64,000 bases of DNA, from contig JAODTK010005892.1 of assembly GCA_026419785.1 (NCBI GenBank), forward strand, positions 1 to 64,000, given 5' to 3'. Positions 37,470 to 49,150 of this stretch are shown here, one piece after another. The translations under genes and the position numbers were made by a program. Every line of letters begins with the position of its first letter. The first letter of the stretch is position 1. The notes below the pieces were generated by a model. The model ran no database searches. It was given only the letters and a program-made list of their open reading frames with translations, and was not told where the DNA came from. The stretch is from Sclerodactyla briareus (Eukaryota > Echinodermata > Holothuroidea > Dendrochirotida > Sclerodactylidae).

Positions 37470-38430
37470 CAAGGCGATCGCCAAAAAGTGTCTCGCCTGG
37501 TTGCGCGATTAGTGGTTTTTATTATTCACTACACGAACAACCAACTAGTTCATGCGGACCATTGTCATGTCAAACGAACATCACATATTTTAACATATAT
37601 AACACATGAAAAATCCTAAAATAACTGACTAATTAAGTTTTACTCTCAATACAAAAGTTCCTTAATTGCCTTCTTCTTTTTCTCAGTGTTTTATTCTAAC
37701 AGAAGCTATTATATGATGGAGTTCAATCAAATTCATGAACATCAAACACGTCAGATCCAGAAAAATGTTAACGGACCATATCTAATGAGTTGGCGAAATT
37801 CTTACCAAGTTGGAAATTTGAATATATAATGCAAATGGACATACAATGACCTCTACTCACCCCAGCTGTACCTTCAAGATGATCAGAATCAAATGGGGAT
37901 CACATCTACTAAGTTTTGTGGAAATCCAACAAACTTTCAAAAATTGCATGGAATATGCAATTTAGACACATTAAATGACCTCCAGTGGCCCCGACTTCAC
38001 TTTTAAATTTCTTGGGATCCATGGTAGACCGCATCCACCAAGTTTCGTGAAAATCCGACAAACTTGCAAATTCGCCATAAATTAGACCACTCAATTTTTT
38101 TGAAATTTTCGGATCTGGAAAACTTATCGTTCATCTACAGTTATTCCAGGCCTACATGCCAAGCTAATCACTGTAGTGCATACGGTCTCCTGTAATCCTG
38201 CTAATGAGCTTAAACAATAAATTACATCAAATAGCTAATTACCCAACTTAATTGATGACTTGCTGCCCCAAAATCTAATCAGATCGTGTACACCCAACCC
38301 GGTCTACATACAAAATTTCGTCATAATCCGCCTCACGGTTTGTGAGAAATCCTGCTAACGAGAAAGTGTGACATACACACACATACACACGCCATAGTGA
38401 CCACTATGTCTCTTCCTGACAATGAAGACT
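37470..38430 (+). repeat. Interspersed repeat family R1, copy 3, internally deleted
   Basis: Begins with AAAAAGTGTCTCGCCTGGTT, matching copy 2, and ends at GACCACTATGTCTCTTCCTGA. The segment containing the C-run and the following roughly 400 bp, present in the other two copies, is missing: TTCTTTTTCTCAGTGTTTTA joins the flanks at about 37685. A separate, older insertion of the same family is therefore likely. Confidence 0.7.
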
Positions 38431-41400
38431 TTATTGAACCCTGAGAACACTCCTTTTGGGCACACCACTGCCCCCCCTCCTGATAACTAAGCCATTCTAG
38501 AGTCCAATATACTACTTATTACAAATCGTTACAGTTACTTTAATCATAGATAGCACTTTTTTTTACCAAAAATCAGAGAACACGCAGAGGCAGCTGGCAA
38601 CTTGTTGCAAAATTCCCCAGCTACCTCCAAGATTGGGAAATTACCCCGCAGCACCGACCGAGACATATGCTACTAAATATTTACGAGAAAATCCCAGAGG
38701 CGCAACACAGGCCAGCGCGTGCAAGAGTGCAGGCCAGATGAAATTAATATAAACAGTGCAGCCAAGGTTGTCATCAAAGTAATTGCACTCTGTTTATTTG
38801 TTTAGTATTTTGAGGAAGCTCTGTCTAAGATGATAACAATTTACCTTTATTATCAATGTTAGATCTCCCGCGAAGATGATCTGTCGCCCCAAACAGGCTG
38901 CCTGGAAAAATTAATTGCTGAGAAGCTACAAATTAAACCCGGAAATTTACCGATACCGATACCACATTCACAAATCAATGACACTTACCGGGAATCAGAC
39001 AGTGCATGAGATTTTTCAATATTTTGAAGACATTAACAGAGTGGTTAGCTTGGCTGACAAAGCTAGGAACTTGGACTACAATGGTAACTATGACATGACA
39101 TTTGGTTCTTTGTTATTAATACATCATGAAAGCGAGACACATAGACTAAATTTCAGGCTTCCCAGCCAATCTGAATGTGCTAACTAAGCATAATCAGCTG
39201 AGGCAGGCCCCTTTTTTGTCAAATTTTAGGGAAAAAAAAAGGATGAGGAGGGATTTTCAAGGCGAATCCGACGCCAGGGAACTTGGAGCGAGATGCTTTT
39301 TTCTTGGTGGCGGAAATATAATGAAGGGCTGGGCAAGTGGGATTGCCAGTAGCATCTTTGTTTTCGCCAGATTAGGAGCTAGGAAATGTAAGTTAGGCAT
39401 ATAGTGTCAGGATTGACGACTGCAGTGAATTCAGTCTCTCGCAAGCCCCTTTTTTGTCGAGGGGAACGGCATATGTACGGCCGTATGGGGTCCCTTGTAA
39501 TAGTCAGAAACCGAAGGCTTATTCCTTGATTGCCGTGTTGTCATCTGACCTAGATGAACCTTTGACCCATTTTTGCATCTCTTCACATGAGGAAGCTAAC
39601 ATATGCTCATTTTGTGTGACCAAGCATTCAAGATGTATTGTGCTGTTAAACCAGGTGTATCTGAAATATGAATTTCTTACAATAAGCTAGTTCGGAGATA
39701 GCACCAGGGCATTGTGCAATTTATCCCGGCCGGGAAAACTTCGTCAAAGGGGAGACTCCGCTAATAGGCTTCACTGTGGGACTCTCATTCTCGGTTGAAT
39801 TAACAGTGAAAAAGTTGCGATGACTCTGTTAAAACCGCCTGAATTAGACAAATAATCACGGAGAAATATTTCATAATTACCATGCACACTATTAATATAA
39901 CAGAAAACATCAGGCCGCTCCAAAATAAACAACAATTATTCAAATTACCTACAAAAAGGACTGATCGAAGGCCGACCAATCACTGCCGACCTGCGGCCAA
40001 TCAGCGTCGAGTAGTACACCTATGCACTAACAGTTAAGAGGAATATTCCATTATACTGCGGGATACTGCGGGGAAGCCAGAAGTCAGGACATACCAGGCG
40101 TGCACTGCGAGTGGAAAAGCAAGTGGATTTCTTGGAATTTAATTACTAAATTGGCACATTGTATTCACAGGAATCTAATCTCAAAATGTTCCGCCATGTG
40201 AAGCTAAATTTGAGAATTCCTTTTTGACAAACGAGGGAGAAACAAAACGAAGTTTCTCAAAGATCACTGCCGCTCCATTGAATTACTGTGGCCAGCTAAT
40301 CTCGCAGTAAGGAAATTGTCCCGAAGGCCAGTGGGAGAAAACAATGACGCATGCGAGAAGCTATCTCAGAACTAGCTTTATTTTAGCATTTTTACCAAAA
40401 ATACTCCATAGATTGTGCCGAAAAGCCTAGGGATCTTTCAATTTCTTCAAGAAGGTATGCTAAACTTCATCTTGATCTGGGCAAAAAATTCTGAACTCCC
40501 CGTGTTAACAAGGGTTTTCATTCAGACTTCTTTCGCGAGGGTTGCACTCGGTGCAGTCCAGGAAATAACGGGGGTAAACTGCATCGACGGCGAATAATAA
40601 TTGCAAAGAATCGATGTAATTTACGATACATCTAATTTCTCCAAGCCAACCTCCAGATTAGGTTTAGATATGGCTCAACAGTCCCACTGGCCGGCAGAAT
40701 GATACATAATTAATACAATATTGATATGACTCACTCAATTCAGCGATGACTGGGTTCAAAAGGAAACTTTACACTACTAGCAGCACACTCACAACACCGT
40801 ACCACACCAGCGATCCCAAATCATATTCTCCACACCCAGCAAACATAACAAATATACGCGTAAACCTTATCCAAGCCCATTGTCACAATGCGTACGCAAA
40901 CCTTTCACATGCATGGAAACTGCTCGACGCAACCATGAACGCATGTACAATATATATAATAGGAAATGACTTTACGCACGTTCCATTAGGACTTTAGATG
41001 ACTTTTGATCTCACCTTGAAAAACCTTCAAATTAGTTCAGGTCATGTACATGGGGAACCCACATACCAAATATGAACTGAATTCAATCAAGTGGGGGGTT
41101 TAGTTATTGTGTTCCAAGCCGAGAACTACAGAATCTCTCACAATTTCACCTATTTATTACTTGCCCATAGAAAGCTGTGTAACAAATTTCAGTTTTGTCA
41201 GACCAAGCTTTCTGAACTTACCATGTTCACAAGGCTCTCAAATTTTGACCTCTGTGACCGTCAGATCCAAAAACCAATAGGTGGCCATCATGTCCCATTT
41301 ATCATTCTAGTACTAAAAATGACTTTGATCTACATGGAAAACAATAGGATCTTTTAACCATCCTCATAATGAAGCTGATAACGTAATTTAAGCATTATCT

Positions 41401-42240
41401 ATCAAAGCATACTGGACCTACAATGTTCACAAAGTTTTCAGACTTCTGTTGACAACAGAGGACCTTGACATGACCCAAAACCATAGATGAATGATGTACT
41501 CATTATGGGAACCCCCATATTCTAATATGAGCTTGATCCATTCAAGTTTTCATGTTCACAAGCTAGCGTCACATACACATACATATCCACATACACACAC
41601 ACAAATACAGAGTCATGACTGCATAGATATCTCTGACCTCATCAAGGGATAAAAAATGCATTAATTATGCAGATTGGTAAGCCTAATTAGCATGCCTAAT
41701 TAGGATATACTTTGGTAGTACACGCTGTGTACACTTCATGGTCGTCATATACGCCAAACTGCATACCAATCCTACTAATCATGAGATACCTTGTACACAA
41801 GCTTTTGGCAAATTTTCAATATGCAAATGTTTTTGCCATTTCAATTTGAGCTGTGAATTTTGAGCTGAACAAAGGAAATGAACCATACACATCCACACAA
41901 ATTTTCAGCTTGAGAGCAACAGAGCATTCAGGGTTCAAGAGATATCGTCACGCACATACGAAGACTGCCGTATGAAGGACAACCCCCCCACAGGACAAAG
42001 CCGGAAACTATGTCTCTTCTTGATGGGCAGACACAAGATAATTAGATAAGTGACCACTCGGTCTCTCCTTGACGGACAGACACAAGGGACCATTATGTTT
42101 TCTTGAACAAAATTCAGTCAAAACAAAAATTGAAAAATGAGTTTAAAAATCCAGTGACCCTGTAACAACCTTTGAATTGTTCAGGTGGACGGACCATATT
42201 CATCGAGTTTCGTGAGAATCTAACAAACTCATGATGAATG
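38430..42240. other. Intron-like sequence between transporter exons
   Basis: AT-rich, with scattered fragments of dispersed repeats (41000-41740 has repeated 'TTTGATCTCACCTTGAAAAA'-like and 'CATGTTCACAAGGCT'-like blocks, and (CA)n at 41570-41605; 42050-42240 is R1-like). A 90-codon plus frame at 38915-39187 has no known domain. The short exon that should join the 42.3 and 29.1 kb exons was looked for by eye between 29.3 and 42.2 kb and was not found. Confidence 0.45.
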
Positions 42241-42275
42241 AGAAACATTGGGAAAATGTGTAAAGAAAAAGTTAC

Positions 42276-42395
42276 CATAGGAGTAGAATGTTCCCAGCGT
42301 CAGGTGGACCAGAATACCCCCAAATACGGTGAGGTAGCCCTTCCACTTCCCCTCCTTAATCAGCATGATGGCTCTTTGGTGGCAGGACGTCTTGT
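42276..42395 (-). CDS. MFS transporter (oxalate:formate antiporter / apicoplast pyruvate carrier-like), N-terminal exon
   Basis: Internal or first coding exon of 120 nt. It is bounded by a pyrimidine-rich acceptor ending in CTAACAG and by a donor reading CTATG|GTAAC. The translation includes KGYLTVFGGILVHLTLGTF followed by YSYG, which is the first transmembrane helix pattern of eukaryotic OFA-type major facilitator transporters (GG-x-L-x-HLTLGT-x-Y-x-x-G). These proteins move small monocarboxylates or oxalate across membranes. The ATG at 42364-42366 (MLIKEGKWKG) is a plausible start, since it sits about 10 residues ahead of TM1; the exon would then begin in the 5' leader. The last codon is split after one base. 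The exon has no frameshift. Substrate and cellular membrane cannot be told from the sequence. Family assignment is from motif recognition only. Confidence 0.75.
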
Positions 42396-42546
42396 CTGTT
42401 AGGGAGACAGAATATAAGCAGGAAATACAATTGTGATAATGAAGTAAATCAAAGGAGAGGGAGAGAAACAGGATTTGCAGCATATCATCGGAACTATTCC
42501 AGTGATACTTCCTCAATGGACTTCATTCACTGACTTTCATGGTGAC

Positions 42547-42879
42547 CAGGGTTGCCACCAGCCCATTTTTAGAGCTGGGTAATTTGTGATAGTGATGCGC
42601 GTCCTGGGGGAGGGGTATAAGGGGAAGGGGAATCACCTTGAGAATTTTTTAAATCCTGATGGTGCCTACATGAAAAATAGTGGCATTTAAAAAGGATTTG
42701 TATCCTCAAAATTCTCCTGAGATACCTTTTGTTTATCATGAATTTCTCTAGGATCTTTTTATTTAGTTAGAGTAAGAAATTTGTGCCAGAAAGTAAGCTG
42801 AAATTGACCTTGAGTACCGGGCGGAAATTTTGAGAGTCGGGTGGCCCGCCCTGTGCCGCCCGCCGTGGTGACAACCCTG
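42547..42879 (+). mobile_element. hAT MITE, 333 bp, with perfect 8 bp target duplication
   Basis: Terminal inverted repeats CAGGGTTGCCACC and GGTGACAACCCTG (12 of 13 complementary) are flanked by the perfect direct repeat ATGGTGAC at 42539-42546 and 42880-42887. CAGGG termini and 8 bp target duplications are the marks of hAT-superfamily transposons. At 333 bp it has no transposase and must have moved with one supplied in trans. It lies about 150 bp beyond the TM1 exon of the transporter, in the upstream intron or leader. Confidence 0.88.
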
Positions 42880-43779
42880 ATGGTGACTATGTGCTCTGAC
42901 TAGGGATTATGGTAGTATTCTCTATAAAAGTGACTAATTAACTGATGCTATTGAGAAGAGCACAGAAGTATCAGGTATTTAAGACATCACAGGTTTAACA
43001 GTTTATTGATATAATCCTACAAAACTGTACGGGTTGTAATCTGTAACTACGCAATAATTTACCCCCTTATCGATCATGCACCCCCCCCCCCCTTCCCAAT
43101 ATGCTCAGTAACTGATAACTGGGAAGTTATTTCAGCTAGCCTACATATTTAACCACTGCACATTAAGTTTTGACAGTTAGACAATCAAAATTTGGGGGGT
43201 AATTTTCATGTGACAGTACATCAATTGCTGTTCTTCAAAGAATGGTAAACATTCTAAAGAACAAGACACCAGGCAGTGTAAATAATGTAATTTATCCTGT
43301 TTTAGAACATTTGTCTAGAACACAGCATATTGCTGTTATGAATTTGTGTTGTGGAATGAAATCTTTACAGGTGTAATAACCTACAACAATTCTAAATCCC
43401 GTATAATCTGTAATAGAACCTCCCCCCTCCCTTTTTTGAGACATTCCAATGAAGGAATAATAACAGGAAGCATATTTCACCAAGTAGCAATGAAAATTAG
43501 TCCTTGAACAGGCTGTACACAAATAGTTCAGTATTTGAGAAGTAGCCTAACACAGTGTAGCATAGGAATTTTTGGAAGACTATACAGCAAAATAATCCAA
43601 AATTATATTTAACTTTCTGTTACGGAGTTACAGTCCTTTGAAGTTTGTGCATGTGCTTGTGCTGCCAGATCGAAAACCATCCCATAATGCAACTAGAGAA
43701 CCAATGGATCAGTAGCTCAAACCGGACAAATTTTCACATGTGTAGTGAACGGGTATGATGTGTTATTCAAGTTATGCAT

Positions 43780-44160
43780 TGATTTCAGTTGAAACTGACC
43801 TCTGATGACCAACTGAGCGAGCATCATGCACAACTTCATTGTGAGAGGAGATACATATTTTTCACACAATGGCCCTTTAGGCTCCCTTAATGACCGTTGA
43901 CCTTGACTTTGGTTGGTCAAATGTCACCCAGCAGTCAATGAAGATTATGTCCAACTCATGACCATCAAAGCATTAGCATTTAAGGGCCAAACATGCGAAT
44001 TACACATTATTCTACAATTTGGACAAAATTGTCTAACCCCCTACCCTTTTAATGACCTTCCACTTACAATTCCTGTGGGATCCATAAGTACTACTAGTCA
44101 CATGATTATACCTGTTTCACATATATGGGCACTCTGACCTAATCTGCAGGAGAAGAAGTT
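43780..44160. repeat. TGACCTTTGACCT-type dispersed repeat
   Basis: TGACCGTTGACCTTGACTTT near 43891 sits between GGAGATACATATTTTTCACA-CAATGGCC and GTCACCCAGCAGTCAATGA. The same order appears twice at 62600-63090. It is an interspersed family, here a single diverged copy. Confidence 0.55.
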
Positions 44161-44469
44161 TTGCAGTTTTTCACATCATGGCCCATTGGAACAATGAATA
44201 ATAACATGAATTTCCTGTGTTGTCCAAGTGTGAGGTCATCTTTTATTGTGCAATTGGCCTTTCTTCCCAATTTCTCCATAATGACAAACTTTGTAGGCAG
44301 TCCTCCACATAGGAACATAGTATTGAAATGGGGTTTGGACTTATGGATACAGTTTTCCATTCTCTATAACGGCTCTGTTGTATCCATGCTTGTGCATGCA
44401 TGCATTGAAGGGATATTTTGCAATTTGTTTCGTCGGTCGGCTGTGTGGCCGTCCGATTGAACCCCACTT

Positions 44470-44720
44470 CTGCCCTCCAGTTTCAGGAACGTGGCGGTCC
44501 TGGCGTTCCTGAATGCCTTTCCGATGGATGTTAAAATGGTGGTCCAGGATCAGATTGGGATTGGCTATGCCCTTGCCTCGATATCATCTGGACACTATTT
44601 GAGAAGAGGAGGCGAGTTTATCGCCGGTGCTCATCCACGATCAACATGGCTAGGGTTCCTTGCTGAGCCTTACATTGCTTCCTGGCCCATAGAATAATCA
44701 AATCCAAAAAAGGTGTGAAA
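44470..44720. repeat. Dispersed repeat, copy 2 (partner at 1-330)
   Basis: This is the better preserved copy of the repeat seen at the left end of the window. It has a 68-codon open frame on the plus strand starting at 44491, but the other copy does not keep that frame open, so I do not call it a gene. Shared blocks are the ATGGTGGTCC segment, the CTTGCCTCGATAT-like segment, a GAGTTTATC segment and the GGGTTCCTTGCTGAGCCTT end. Confidence 0.4.
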
Positions 44721-45829
44721 CAAACTCTGATAAAATGAAACTATACTTGACTTCCGTTGGAGGCTCTCGACTTCCTATACCAGATTACATACACAGCCAT
44801 CACACTATTATAATGTTTATTTGATAACCACAAAGGTTATGATTTCTCTGTCAAAATACGGAAATTAATTTTTATTGCATAATCAACCTTTTCTCCTTTC
44901 CCTAGATTACAGCAAACCAAAACTAATTCACGCCTACCGAGCAGTAACTTTAACAATTTATATAGCGATCTTTTAATATTTCCAAATGGATAATATTACC
45001 TTCTCGGCATTGATTCTTTGATTTTACTTTCAAATTTCAATAAGTTAAGGTTTTCCAAAACAGGGAAGGGTGTCACCAGACTTGCTAATGTCAATTCATA
45101 GAACAAATGCATACATATAACAAAACAGATGAACAAACTGCCTGTCCACATTATGGGGTGTTACCCTAACAAGAAACAATGTGGCAAACCTGGATACCAG
45201 ACGGTACTCCGATGTTGACTCGAACTTGACAGCCTTTGAGCGTGGGCCCATGTGTGCTTTGTAACAGAACAAATGCCTAAAAATACAAGCGGCTCTAATT
45301 ATCATACAATCATCATAGCAGCACGCTGGTAGTGCTTGCCATTCATATGTATTTATGACGTCAATTCCAGTAGGCGCCAGTGAATCAACCCTCACTGGAC
45401 TGTCCGGATAATCGAACATCAAATAGCAGAGGCTCCGCTGCTGCTGTCAAATAGTGGGAGCTGGGATTCCTGAGTGACGATCTGGGATGACTTCGAGATG
45501 TCTTAAAAATAGGGGCAGAAATTGGAGAGAGTTTTACCAATGAGCAATTTCATTGTTTAAAGCTCCCTGTCAGATGGCATGCAGATAAGTGGCGAATGGG
45601 GGTATCAATGAGGGGGGCTGTTGTAAGGGGTTGTGGTAGGAGGGGGGGATCTTCCCTGATCAAAATAAAAGAGTCAGAATAGTATATCCTCTTACCAATC
45701 ATTGTTTCATGGTCACTGTTTCCCTATCCTATTTACCCCCCTTTCTCTCCTAAATACTGTCTCCCTTCCACTTCTCTCTCTTTCCTCAATTTGCCACACC
45801 ACTAATATTTTTCTTGTGGTGTACCTTGC

Positions 45830-46172
45830 CGAGCAGAGGATCGTCCTATTCAAGGCCCAGCAAAAGTGCAGACCGGGGGAACTGCCAAAGTTATTGTCAT
45901 GTGGCGAATCCTTCAACAGTACACGGAATATGGGCAAGCCTCTTGGGCGTTTGGACATAGCTGGGGCTGGGGGTAATCACATTGAAGACGGGACAACTTT
46001 CCTACCTATTGTTGTCCCTGGCTCCAATCCCTGGTGCTGAGCGCCAGTGAGAGGCAAACAGGTTCCATGTTTAGAGTCTTTGGTATGACCCGACAGGGAA
46101 TCGATTCCCAGTCTCCCTGGTGGAAGGCCAAAGCTATTCTCATACCAATGTGCCAACCCACTCGTAAGTGGG
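45830..46172 (-). mobile_element. tRNA-derived SINE with RNA polymerase III promoter boxes
   Basis: On the minus strand, TGGCACATTGG (46145-46155) fits the A box and GGAATCGATTCC (46097-46108) fits the B box, about 40 bp apart. That spacing is usual for a tRNA-like internal pol III promoter. The body downstream (to about 45830) matches the copy at 16.2 kb. The tRNA of origin cannot be named. Overlapping reading frames of 60-110 codons on both strands are incidental. Confidence 0.75.
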
Positions 46173-46324
46173 CCATTCTATCAGTTAAGCCTGTCAAGGA
46201 GGCGGGTGGGGATAGGCAACCCCAAGATACATATTACTGATGATGATACGCCAGCATTCTTCATACAACTAGCTTACACTGTTGACATGCTTGTTCAGCA
46301 TAGTGTACAAGCGTGTCCTTAGAG

Positions 46325-47610
46325 TAGGGGCACCGGGATTTTTGGGCGATCGCGCAAATCGCGCATTTCTAGTAGTCGTCGCGAAAATTTTTACAATGCC
46401 ATCGCGCTGTTAGGGTGTTTCGTTGAATGAATACCAGATTTTTCATTAAAAAAAATACCTAAAAACAAACAACCCGTAATAATCCAAATCACCAAGTATT
46501 GCTGCGTGCTAAAAAAAAGTACCTAAAAATTAACAGCGCAGGCCTAGGTAGTCATCATTACTCACCTTCCCCGGAGTAGTTGCAGTTCAAACATTTTTCG
46601 ATGTCAGTTTTAAGTTTCATAAGCAACGGCATATCCGCTGATTCGCCGCTCAGTACACACTGCCATAACCCATATCAACAGATCGTTGTCACTTCGATAA
46701 TTTTGTGCTACCAATTATGCACGTTACATTCCGGCACAGACCTCACGAGCCCGCGGTGATACGTGAGCGGGGAACGATACAGGTTGAACGCACTGTAGTG
46801 GGACTAGTAATTGTTCTCTGTTACTGTTGTATTGCTGTGCACGGAGACTTGCGGAATGGGGGTGTTACCCTGGTGAATTCCTATCACTGTAGATACACCT
46901 GAAAATGTATGTATACAGTGACAACTAAAAATCATCGAGTGATCCCGGGTGTGGCCATGTTCCATTGCGTCAGGTTAATACCCCATCAACAAGAGAACTC
47001 TGAGTAGCAGAATGCCTAAGTTTTAGTGACGTGGAGCGGATCACCGAGCTGGCCTAGCCTGCGGTGGTACGTGACTTGTGTTTTATCGACATAGCGCTAA
47101 TATTTAGCAATCGGCGGTCCCTGAAGCGTAAGCATGGGCAAGTGTGCTCCTGTTATGTTATTTGCCGTGTATATACATGAGCTGCATCGCTGTTTGGTAA
47201 AAATTGTGATCGTGTAGTCGGCGAGTAATTAAGGTAAGTTCAAAGTTCATTTTGTTCATATTGCCAATTCGAGATATTTTCCAAATATGTCAGAAGGACG
47301 TGACCGTAAAAATTATCTTTGAAGAACGATTGTTTTTTAAATGCCACTTCAGATTGAATGTTGTTACTTAGAGATGAAATTAAATTTTTCGCGAATTTTG
47401 GCACAGAGCATAAGTGCCGATTATTCCTGTCGCCAAGGAAAGCATGCGTTTGTCATGTGTTTGCGTGTTAAATAATGTACTTGAATTCCGAATCGCAACG
47501 ATCGTGCATTTTGCTTTTTTTTGGCAAGTATAGCGCATTTTGGGAAAAGGAGAGGAGGAGAGCGCATTTTTGCTGTTGACCGTTCAAAAATCGGGCAAAA
47601 TCCGGTGCTA
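46325..47610. mobile_element. Putative inverted-repeat DNA element, 1.29 kb
   Basis: Left end TAGGGGCACCGGGATTTTTG and right end AAAATCCGGTGCTA are imperfect inverted repeats, continuing inward with GGGC/GCCC and GCGC-rich sequence. Flanks CTTAGAG (left) and CATAGAG (right) differ by one base, which suggests a worn target duplication. Size and the TAG...CTA termini resemble the elements at 14.1 and 34.0 kb, but the subterminal sequence differs. No coding capacity was recognised. Confidence 0.5.
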
Positions 47611-47867
47611 CATAGAGGCCTGCATCCTATTTTCGGTGAGTCAATAATTACATGTTCATTCAGTCAAGTTGTTTGTGGAACGGAAGCACCAATGATGCTG
47701 TAGCTCAAACCTGCAACAAATGCAATTATTTCATTGAGATAAATTTACATTCTTGCAATTCAAAATGACACCAGGATGACCACCGATATTCAATACTTGA
47801 ACACGCACCACATATAGGTACCATGTAAGATGGCAATAAACACAGTTATGAGCACATCAGTCAAAGT

Positions 47868-48005
47868 TGAAGGCAAAGTCCAGCCAAATTAATAGGCATG
47901 TTCGGTTGGGGAGATATGGCTTCCTCAAATTAATATAATTTGGTAATTTGGGGGAAAACTGGCAACCTTTCTATGATGTCACATCTACCAATATCTGGGC
48001 GCCCC
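47868..48005 (-). repeat. Partial inverted copy of the 1.06 kb duplicated unit
   Basis: AAGGCAAAGTCCAG, AGGCATGTTCGGTTGGG, ATAATTTGGTAATTTGG and AACTGGCAACCTTTCTATGA match the reverse complement of 27340-27530, with an internal deletion of the TTTGGTGTGATAATAAAG segment. Confidence 0.6.
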
Positions 48006-48589
48006 AAAAGTTGAGCATATTTTCTTTTTATTAATTTTTTTCCTTTTTTCTCAGGGAGTAATGTAACAGGTACAAGAAGATACTCAAACTTATACTGGAA
48101 AATTCGATTTTGAATAATAAAGAAATGAGGGAAACAGTCACAAAGACCGGAAAGCAATTGCGAATTTTTGGGCGTTTAGGACCAGCTTAGGCTACGAATC
48201 AGTGGGCTAGTTATAGGAGGGTGCGAAATTTAGGTGGTTGACGTTACAAACTAGTTTATGATAATAGACATGACCAAGGATGATAATTCCAACCTAATCT
48301 GTATGAAGTTTTGCATACGAGTGATAAGATTGTGTAGTACCAATTGAGGCATTCCTTGCCTGTCATGCGAGGAGGGTGAAGAGTATGACCAATAGTCACA
48401 TTACAGATATTTAGAAGGCATATCAAAACTCCCCTCATCCCAATTCGGAGATTCCAAGGCTGGTGCCTGTTGAGTTATTTTAATTCACTGGAATGGTGAG
48501 TCAGAAGGATGCAAAGGCGCCCCATGAACTCTTAACCTAATTTTGCAAAACAGAAAAAAACTGGAAACACAGAAGAGGGGGGTACAGTA

Positions 48590-49150
48590 TTAAGAAGTAC
48601 TCCCTCGTGAATGAACCTCCAATGACCCCAACTCACATTTTAAAATTATCCGAACTGAAGCCCGACCACAGGCGACCAAGTTTTGTAGGAATCTTTCAAT
48701 TTCCCAAAAATTAGTTTAAATTATCAAATTAGACACATTTAATGACCTCCGGTGAACCCAAACTTCATGTTTAAATTTATCAGAACGCAGAATCACATCA
48801 CCAAGTGAAGATCTGACAAACTTGAAATTTAGACTACCCGCTTATTTCACCTGAGATTTTGATCAATCCATCCACCAGATAGGCAGATATCCTGTACCTA
48901 CGGTATACACCATAACAAATCACAATAGCACCTAACCAATCGCCAGTAATTTTGGTAAGGAGTTTAAACTATGAATTGCACAAAATAGGCTAAGTACCCA
49001 ACTCAAAATTAGTAGAATCTAATCAGAATCAATACATCAAAACGCTGATACTACATACAAACTTCAAAATCAAATCAAAATCGGTCTTCTTACCATTTCG
49101 GAGGGATTTTGCTAAGGAGGAGGAAGTGTGAACATACACACCTAAAGTGT
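48590..49150 (+). repeat. Interspersed repeat family R1, diverged fragment
   Basis: TGACCCCAACTCACATTTTA, CCAAGTTTTGTAGGAATC, TTAGACACATTTAATGACCT and AAATCAAAATCGGTCTTC occur in the order seen in the R1 copies. It ends with GGAGGAAGTGTGAACATACA. No coding capacity was seen. Confidence 0.55.

Noticed and set aside
44491-44697. Solute carrier-like exon (GIGYALASISSGHY, STWLGFL)
   Set aside because: A resemblance to organic anion transporter motifs was considered, but the repeat copy at 165-320 does not preserve the frame and no splice borders fit.
46090-46165. Functional tRNA gene on the minus strand
   Set aside because: It has A- and B-box-like sequences, but the stems do not form an obvious cloverleaf, and the unit is part of a dispersed SINE.
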